Shown piece by piece: positions 5,028-9,124 of a stretch of 9,124 bases of DNA; position 1 is the stretch's first letter, and the number at the start of each line of letters is the position of its first letter. The notes beneath the pieces were generated by a model that saw nothing but the letters and a program-made list of their open reading frames with translations, was not told the DNA's origin and searched no databases. This DNA comes from an uncultured Planctomycetaceae bacterium (lineage in GTDB: Bacteria > Planctomycetota > Planctomycetia > Planctomycetales > Planctomycetaceae). Position numbers and translations under genes: made by a program. The stretch covers positions 1 to 9,124 of the forward strand of contig CAIJTL010000318.1 in NCBI GenBank assembly GCA_903823545.1, in the 5' to 3' direction.

Positions 5028-7436
5028 TTAGCAGAAGGTGTTGAGCTTCACGTCGCTGAGGGTCTCGTCGATCTTGCAGGTCTCGTCGATGACGATGTCA
5101 CGACCGAGGTTGCCAGCGAGTAAGTCGAAGCCAGCTTCACCGTTAACGAAGTCGTCGCCAGTACCACCGACGACAGTGTCATCGCCGTCACCACCGAGCA
5201 AGCTGTCATTGCCAGCTTGGCCGAGGATGAGGTCACGACCGGCTTCACCCCTCATGGTGTCCTGGCCATCTTCGCCAGCCATCTTGTCGTTGCCATCACC
5301 ACCGAGCATCGAGTCATCGCCCTCGTCGCCACAGAGCGTGTCATTTCCGCCTCGGCCCAGCAGAGTGTCGTTGCCGATCCCGCCGTCGATGTGGTCATCG
5401 CCCGCTTGTCCGTCAAGCAGATCCGCTCCGCCACCGCCAGTCATGGTGTCTTTGCCAGCACCACCGAGAGCGGAGTCATTGCCGCTCTCACCGTCGATCG
5501 CGTCGTTGCCTGCGTCACCATCCAGGAAGTCGTTGCCACCATTGCCACGGATGACGTCGTTACCTTCATCGCCGTGGAGTGTGTCGTTCCCTTCGACTGC
5601 TGGAGGAGGTGCCACGTCGGTATCACCGATGATGAGGTCATTGCCGAGTCCACCACGAACCGAGTCGTTGTGGCTACCACCGATGATCGTGTCGTTGTCT
5701 GCACCGCCGTTGATGGTGTCGTTGCCGTCGTTACCCAGCAGCGTGTCGTTCTTGGCACCACCGTCGATGAAGTCGTTGCCGAGGTTTCCGTCAATGGAGT
5801 CGAAGCCGTCATCGCCGAAGATCGAGTCGTCTCCAACGCCACCGTTGATGCCGTCTCCACCATCGTTGCCCCGAATCGTGTCATTGCCACCGTGGCCAAA
5901 AATCGAATCGCTGCCGCCACCACCGAAGATCACGTCGTTGCCACCGTTGCCACGGATCGTGTCACCGTCAGCGTCACCATTCAGCGTGTCGTTGCCATCC
6001 GCTTGGGCAGGAGGAGGATTGATATCGCTGTCGCCAACAATGAGGTCGTTTCCGTCCCCACCACTGACGTTGTCATCACCCTCGTTACCGAGGAGCGAAT
6101 CGTTTCCGGCTCCACCGTTGATGTTGTCGTTGCCAGTTCCACCAAACGCGGAGTCATCGCCCGCACCACCAGCGATAACGTCGTTTCCCGACTCACCCAG
6201 GATGCTGTCGTCGCTGCCGGTTCCTGTGATCGTGTCGTTGCCAGCACCGCCCAACATCGTGATGTCGAAGTTCGTCAGAATGATGCCGTTGCCATTGATT
6301 CGGTCGTTGCCGTCACCACCCTGCAACAGGATGTCACTCTGGCCGGTCATGTTGGTGGAAATCGTGATGACGTCGTTGCCGGCACCACCATCGACAGTGA
6401 TGTCATCAACGTTGACTGTCGAAACCGACTGTCCAGTTCCTGAAGTGACTCGGTACTTGAGCTTGCCAATTTGTGACAGCGTCAAGTTGTCATTGCCGAT
6501 CGTGCCGAGCACCGACAGGACGTCCTCGCCGCTCGTGCCGTTGACAGTTTCCGAGACGTCGTCGCTGTGCCACACCAGCACGTCGTCGCCAGTGCCACCG
6601 ACCAACTCGTCGTGTCCAGCACCGCCATCGAGTGTGTCGTTACCAGCACCAGCGTCGAGGTGGTCTTCTCCGTCATCGCCGTTGAGAACGTCGTTGCCGT
6701 CGTTCCCTTCGATGCAGTCCGTGCTATCGCCACCAGAGAGAGAGTCATCGCCGAGTCCACCGTAGACCGAGTCCGGTGCGTCGCCGCCGTCGATCGTGTC
6801 TGCTCCGTCACCACCGGCGATGACGTCTGAGTCACCTTCGCCAGAGATATCGTCGTTGCCAGCTCCACCGCTGATTTCGTCGAAGCCATCACCACCGAGG
6901 ATCGAGTCATCGTCGTCGCCGCCGCTGATCGAGTCATTGCCAGCACCGCCGTCGATCGAGTCGTCGCCCGCTTCACCTTGGAGATCATCGTTGACCGTGC
7001 TGCCAATGATGATGTCGTTACCGTCGCCGCCAAGCACCGTCACATGGACGCTGTTGCTGCTATCAACCGGCTGAAGCGAATCAAATCCCGACAACGCAAC
7101 ATTGCTCAGGTCGATAACTTCGTCGCCTGTGCTGCCATTGATTATCAGGTTCTGGATATCCGCAGCGAGAGTAGTGAGAGTAGTGTCAGTAGAGATGTTG
7201 GTCGCACCGTCGATGACCGTAACAACTGGGAAACCGTTGTTATCAACTGACAATTCCAATTGGTCATTCGCTTCAATCGACAAATCGACCAAAGCAGCCG
7301 TGTCCGTATTGATCGTCAGGGTGAGGAGCGCGCGGCTTTCCAATTGTTCGAGCTGCACCAACGCACGGCGTGAGTGCCGCAAGCTGGCTCGCTTCAAAGA
7401 CTGCTTCAACGAATTCAACCAAGAAACTCCACGCAT
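5028..7436 (-). CDS. Large acidic RTX-repeat calcium-binding protein with LEPR-XLL-type N-terminus
   Basis: 802 residues. The start is set at the ATG at 7436 rather than an in-frame TTG two codons upstream, because AGGGAG lies seven bases before the ATG. Residues 1-28 are strongly basic and poor in hydrophobic core; then LEQLESRALL (30-39) matches the LExLExRxLL motif of planctomycete secreted and surface proteins. Residues 40-135 form a non-repeat beta-rich region. From about 136 to 783 the protein is nearly all nonapeptide repeats of the GGxGxDxhx type, which fold as a parallel beta-roll binding calcium, broken by a non-repeat section at about 289-347. The C-terminus (784-802) is non-repeat with Cys787 and terminal Cys802. 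No transporter-type C-terminal signal or enzymatic domain is recognised, so the role is probably structural, adhesive or matrix. It could be mistaken for a type I-secreted toxin, but nothing catalytic is seen. Confidence 0.9.
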   Translation of the reverse strand: MRGVSWLNSLKQSLKRASLRHSRRALVQLEQLESRALLTLTINTDTAALVDLSIEANDQLELSVDNNGFPVVTVIDGATNISTDTTLTTLAADIQNLIINGSTGDEVIDLSNVALSGFDSLQPVDSSNSVHVTVLGGDGNDIIIGSTVNDDLQGEAGDDSIDGGAGNDSISGGDDDDSILGGDGFDEISGGAGNDDISGEGDSDVIAGGDGADTIDGGDAPDSVYGGLGDDSLSGGDSTDCIEGNDGNDVLNGDDGEDHLDAGAGNDTLDGGAGHDELVGGTGDDVLVWHSDDVSETVNGTSGEDVLSVLGTIGNDNLTLSQIGKLKYRVTSGTGQSVSTVNVDDITVDGGAGNDVITISTNMTGQSDILLQGGDGNDRINGNGIILTNFDITMLGGAGNDTITGTGSDDSILGESGNDVIAGGAGDDSAFGGTGNDNINGGAGNDSLLGNEGDDNVSGGDGNDLIVGDSDINPPPAQADGNDTLNGDADGDTIRGNGGNDVIFGGGGSDSIFGHGGNDTIRGNDGGDGINGGVGDDSIFGDDGFDSIDGNLGNDFIDGGAKNDTLLGNDGNDTINGGADNDTIIGGSHNDSVRGGLGNDLIIGDTDVAPPPAVEGNDTLHGDEGNDVIRGNGGNDFLDGDAGNDAIDGESGNDSALGGAGKDTMTGGGGADLLDGQAGDDHIDGGIGNDTLLGRGGNDTLCGDEGDDSMLGGDGNDKMAGEDGQDTMRGEAGRDLILGQAGNDSLLGGDGDDTVVGGTGDDFVNGEAGFDLLAGNLGRDIVIDETCKIDETLSDVKLNTFC
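5502..5708 (-). repeat. Higher-order RTX duplication, copy B (with PPP insert)
   Basis: Encodes about 69 residues that align colinearly with copy A (5907-6116): both run GGA-ND, an NDLIIGD/NDLIVGD strand, an insert with three prolines (DTDVAPPPAVE here), GNDTL, then IRGNGGND. The two copies start about 136 residues apart, close to fifteen nonapeptide units. Confidence 0.7.
5907..6116 (-). repeat. Higher-order RTX duplication, copy A (with PPP insert)
   Basis: Encodes about 70 residues matching copy B, including the insert DSDINPPPAQAD between NDLIVGD and GNDTL, and the shared IRGNGGND. The similarity extends beyond the generic RTX consensus because the non-consensus proline insert is shared at the same place. 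Confidence 0.7.
6573..7031 (-). repeat. First RTX nonapeptide array
   Basis: Encodes about 153 residues of GGxGxDxhx units, from VLGGDGNDIIIG to GGTGDDVLV. It is rich in Asp, Ser and Glu (for example GGDDDDS, GGDGFDE). A non-repeat segment containing VSETVNGTSGEDVL and LKYRVTSG separates it from the main array. Confidence 0.85.
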
Positions 7437-7443
7437 CTTCAAT

Positions 7444-7449
7444 CTCCCT
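7444..7449 (-). promoter_or_regulatory. Ribosome binding site of the RTX gene
   Basis: AGGGAG on the minus strand, seven bases from the ATG at 7436. It would be only about two bases from the alternative TTG at 7442, which argues against that start. Confidence 0.6.
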
Positions 7450-7455
7450 ATTTAG

Positions 7456-7491
7456 GAAGCGGCCAATTGACGCCTAAGCCAGGCCGGCTTC
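7456..7491 (-). promoter_or_regulatory. Possible leader stem-loop upstream of the RTX ribosome binding site
   Basis: GAAGC plus GGCC (7456-7464) pairs with GGCC plus GCTTC (7482-7491) around a 17-base loop, with one bulged base at 7486. It ends seven bases before the ribosome binding site on the minus strand. It could affect translation start or mRNA stability, but nine base pairs with a bulge could arise by chance. Confidence 0.3.
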
Positions 7492-8076
7492 GTGACCCAT
7501 CTGACAACCCCACCAACGCCCCACTCCGAATGTCGTGGGGTCGCAGAAATACACGCCAAGCAGATCGTCAAGTGAAATCTCTAAACTCGACGGTCTTCGG
7601 TCGGTTGCACATGCCATTTCTCCATCGTCTGAGAGTCCCCCGGATCAGCGAAACACTGCCGGATGTTCGGTCTCTTCGGACGGTGACGAGAGCGACTGCC
7701 GTGACGATTCGCACGAGAACAACACGCACGCGGGTGTTGACGATTTCCAGACGATCCTGAGGCCCGCAGAGACCTTACATTCAGAAGAAACCTCCGGGCC
7801 GCACGGCGAAGGCCGCAATCGATGACTGCTACGACCGTCGTATCCGGAAGAGTTTCACAGCGCGACACTGCCGATTCACGGCAGGCAATGATGCGAGTAC
7901 ATTCCGCAGTTAATGTCGTTGCAAACGGAAGCCTCATCCTGCCTGGAGTTTTTTTCTCGGTATTGAGTACCGTCCTACCCGCTGCGTTAGGGCCTCAAGT
8001 TTGACTGAAAGTGTTGTTTCGTCGTTTGTGAATACCGTTGGATATGTGCTAGCACTCGAAGCTCAAGGATCGATTC
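7492..8076. other. Divergent intergenic region without a convincing gene
   Basis: Open frames of 60-118 codons occur on both strands but have unlike-protein composition (for example runs rich in Arg, Ser and Cys), overlap each other and lack good ribosome binding sites. The region must carry the promoters for the RTX gene and the isomerase gene. Small structures seen: CCCCAC (7519-7524) with GTGGGG (7535-7540); CTGCCG-ATTCA-CGGCAG (7868-7884); a seven-T run (7949-7955) followed by CGGTA-TTGAG-TACCG (7958-7972). A TTGACT at 8001 has no good -10 partner at normal spacing. None is strong alone. Confidence 0.5.
8046..8055. promoter_or_regulatory. Perfect 10-base palindrome upstream of the isomerase gene
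   Basis: GTGCTAGCAC is its own reverse complement and lies 21 bases before the ATG at 8077, between any promoter and the ribosome binding site (AAGGA at 8065-8069). It is a possible operator half-site pair for a dimeric regulator, but a palindrome this short is expected by chance in a window of this size. Confidence 0.2.
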
Positions 8077-8904
8077 ATGAACCTCTCATTGTCTGTTCGC
8101 ATTGCCGAGGCGGCGTGCAAAACCAAACTCAACGTCCCATTTCGAGACCTCGTGCAACTCGCTGCCGAATTGGGTTACAAGGCAATTTGCATGAGAGCGA
8201 GTGCTGGCGGGATTGGAACACCGCGTGAAGAATTGTTGCGAATGCGCTCCGACGTTGAACGTGCAGGCTTGCGAGTCTCGATGGTGACCGCCGACAGCGA
8301 CGTTCCGCTCAACAATGATCACGGCCCGGGCAGCTTGAAGAATATCACTCCGAGTCTCGATGTGGCTGAGACGCTCGGTTGTGATCTGATTCGAGTTTGC
8401 CTGAAAACTGAATCGGATATCGAACACGCTCGCCGCGCGGCCGATCTGGCGGCGGCTCGGAACATTCGGTTGGCCCACCAATGTCATACCACAACGTTAT
8501 TTGAAACCGTTGACCGCTCGCTGGAAGTTCTGGGCCAGATTGATCGCAAGAATTTCGGACTCATCTATGAACCGGCAAATCTGATGATCTGCGGTCAGTC
8601 GTATGGCATCGACACGCTTATGAAGTTCCAACCGCATCTGATGAATGTGTACGTTCAAAATCACCGACTTGATCCGGCCGGGCCAGCCGACTTGGAAACT
8701 TGGTGTCTTGGTGTTCGACGGTTTTACCACATACCGATTTGGGAGCCAGGAGGAGTCAATTTTCCTGAAGTCATCGCGGCACTTCAACAAATCGGTTATG
8801 ACGGCTGCATCACAATCCACCAAGCCTATGCCGAATTGATGGGACCGCGAGAAGCGGCTGTTGAAACGGCTCGGTATTTCCGATCGCTTGGCGGAATTGT
8901 TTGA
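8077..8904 (+). CDS. Sugar phosphate isomerase/epimerase-like TIM-barrel protein
   Basis: 275 residues, cytoplasmic (no signal peptide), the usual length of the xylose-isomerase-like TIM-barrel/AP-endonuclease-2 family. Barrel strands alternate with helices: the ELGYKAICMR strand (31-40), LRVSMVTADSD (65-75), GCDLIRVCLK (101-110), IRLAHQCHTT (130-139), NFGLIYEPANLM (159-170), LMNVYVQNHR (188-197) and YDGCITIHQAY (241-251). Candidate metal or substrate residues are Glu165 in YEPAN, His196 in QNH and His248. Most members have a Glu-Asn-His at the end of the fourth strand; here it reads His134-Gln135-Cys136-His137, so the metal site may differ. AAGGA at 8065-8069, seven bases before the ATG, supports the start. 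A sulfatase-like gene follows after 48 bases, suggesting shared use in sugar or sulfated-carbohydrate metabolism. The exact reaction is not determinable. Confidence 0.83.
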   Translation: MNLSLSVRIAEAACKTKLNVPFRDLVQLAAELGYKAICMRASAGGIGTPREELLRMRSDVERAGLRVSMVTADSDVPLNNDHGPGSLKNITPSLDVAETLGCDLIRVCLKTESDIEHARRAADLAAARNIRLAHQCHTTTLFETVDRSLEVLGQIDRKNFGLIYEPANLMICGQSYGIDTLMKFQPHLMNVYVQNHRLDPAGPADLETWCLGVRRFYHIPIWEPGGVNFPEVIAALQQIGYDGCITIHQAYAELMGPREAAVETARYFRSLGGIV

Positions 8905-8952
8905 TCGTGTGAGTTTCGCCCCTCTTCCGCACTCGCTTTCACTGACCAACCT

Positions 8953-9124
8953 ATGCCGCACCCGCCACGCGCGATTGTTCTCACCTTTGATCGGCTAAGC
9001 CGCCGGTGTCTTAGTTTTTACGGACACGAATGGATTGAGGCTCCAAATTTGGAGCGACTCGCAGCCTCATCAGTGGTTTTCGATCAACACTTCGCTGCGG
9101 AATTTGACTCCCTCGGACTGCTCG
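8953..9124 (+). CDS. Sulfatase-like (alkaline phosphatase superfamily) protein, 5' part only
   Basis: The first 57 codons of a gene cut off by the window edge. AIVLTFDRLSRRCLSFYG (7-24) is the first strand and metal-site loop of arylsulfatase-type enzymes, with Asp13 as the metal-ligand candidate. It is followed by the family hallmark APNLERLAASSVVFDQHFA (32-50), matching the usual TPNLDRLAxxGvxF. There is no signal peptide, so it starts directly at the domain. Only one aspartate is present where many arylsulfatases have Asp-Asp. The catalytic Cys/Ser-x-Pro-x-Arg motif would lie beyond the window, so whether it is an active sulfatase cannot be judged; planctomycetes also have sulfatase-like proteins lacking it. 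There is no strong ribosome binding site. The frame stays open back to the isomerase's stop codon, but no alternative start occurs there. Confidence 0.72.
   Translation, partial: MPHPPRAIVLTFDRLSRRCLSFYGHEWIEAPNLERLAASSVVFDQHFAAEFDSLGLL

Larger units (their letters stand above)
5088..6395 (-). repeat. Main RTX nonapeptide array
   Basis: Encodes about 436 residues made almost wholly of GGxGNDxhx-type units (27 bases each), with one short break (GIILTNFDITM) near the start and two proline-containing inserts. At DNA level the plus strand shows recurring blocks such as tcgttgcca and ccaccg. The periodic, glycine- and aspartate-rich codons also leave both plus-strand shadow frames open for hundreds of codons. 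Confidence 0.88.

Noticed and set aside
5038..6765. A 575-codon open frame on the plus strand, opposite the RTX gene, with Ser/Pro/Leu repeats
   Set aside because: It is the antisense shadow of the nonapeptide array: the periodic Gly/Asp/Asn codons of the RTX gene exclude stop codons on the other strand. A second shadow frame (5217-6443) is open for the same reason. There is no separate ribosome binding site or plausible protein family.
5028..7436. RTX protein as a secreted pore-forming toxin
   Set aside because: No hydrophobic pore domain, acylation site context, protease, or neighbouring activator and type I transporter genes are present; the sequence is repeat plus short non-repeat segments.
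7535..7937. Overlapping small open frames on both strands (7535-7825 plus, 7581-7937 minus)
   Set aside because: They overlap each other, have low-complexity or Arg/Ser-rich composition, lack ribosome binding sites and match no family I recognise.
7949..7972. Seven-T run next to a five-base-pair hairpin, possible terminator
   Set aside because: The T-run precedes the hairpin on the plus strand and becomes an A-run after it on the minus strand, so the order is wrong for a terminator on either strand, and no gene ends there.
8049..8057. CTAGCACTC, close to one half of a CIRCE heat-shock operator (TTAGCACTC)
   Set aside because: The required second half, GAGTGCTAA, is absent at the nine-base spacing, and the gene downstream is not a chaperone.

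Overview
The window looks like chromosomal DNA of a planctomycete, probably of the Pirellulales/Rhodopirellula type. This is inferred from gene content: a giant acidic RTX-repeat protein whose N-terminus carries the LExLExRxLL motif typical of planctomycete secreted proteins, a Tat-exported protein, a short neutral-ceramidase-like hydrolase, a sugar isomerase/epimerase and the start of a sulfatase-like protein. Coding density is moderate, GC is in the mid-50s by eye, and I see no mobile element, tRNA, rRNA or CRISPR array.

Layout. (1) 37-3134, plus strand: a tight run of three genes with gaps of 45 and 47 bases. They encode a TauE/SafE-type membrane permease, a 2-keto-4-pentenoate hydratase-like enzyme (MhpD/HpaH superfamily) and a Tat-signal protein of unrecognised function; they could form one transcription unit. 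(2) 3161-7436, minus strand, converging on the first block with 26 bases between: an 802-residue RTX protein is upstream, then an intergenic stretch of 358 bases, then a ceramidase-like secreted hydrolase. The stretch holds a clear intrinsic terminator for the RTX gene and a long imperfect inverted repeat that folds almost perfectly, with G-U pairs, only in minus-strand RNA. (3) 7437-8076: a divergent intergenic region of about 640 bases with no convincing gene. (4) 8077-9124, plus strand: a xylose-isomerase-like TIM-barrel protein, then a sulfatase-like gene cut by the window edge.

How the parts may fit together. The sugar isomerase and sulfatase-like pair is a common planctomycete neighbourhood. 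The permease and hydratase suggest small-molecule export or uptake and keto-acid breakdown. The RTX protein is probably extracellular or cell-surface and calcium-binding. Nothing in the sequence ties the three blocks into a single pathway.

Most noteworthy: the folded element at 4784-4859; the replacement of the neutral-ceramidase nucleophile serine by asparagine; the higher-order duplication with proline-triplet inserts in the RTX array; and the altered active-site strand in the TIM-barrel protein.
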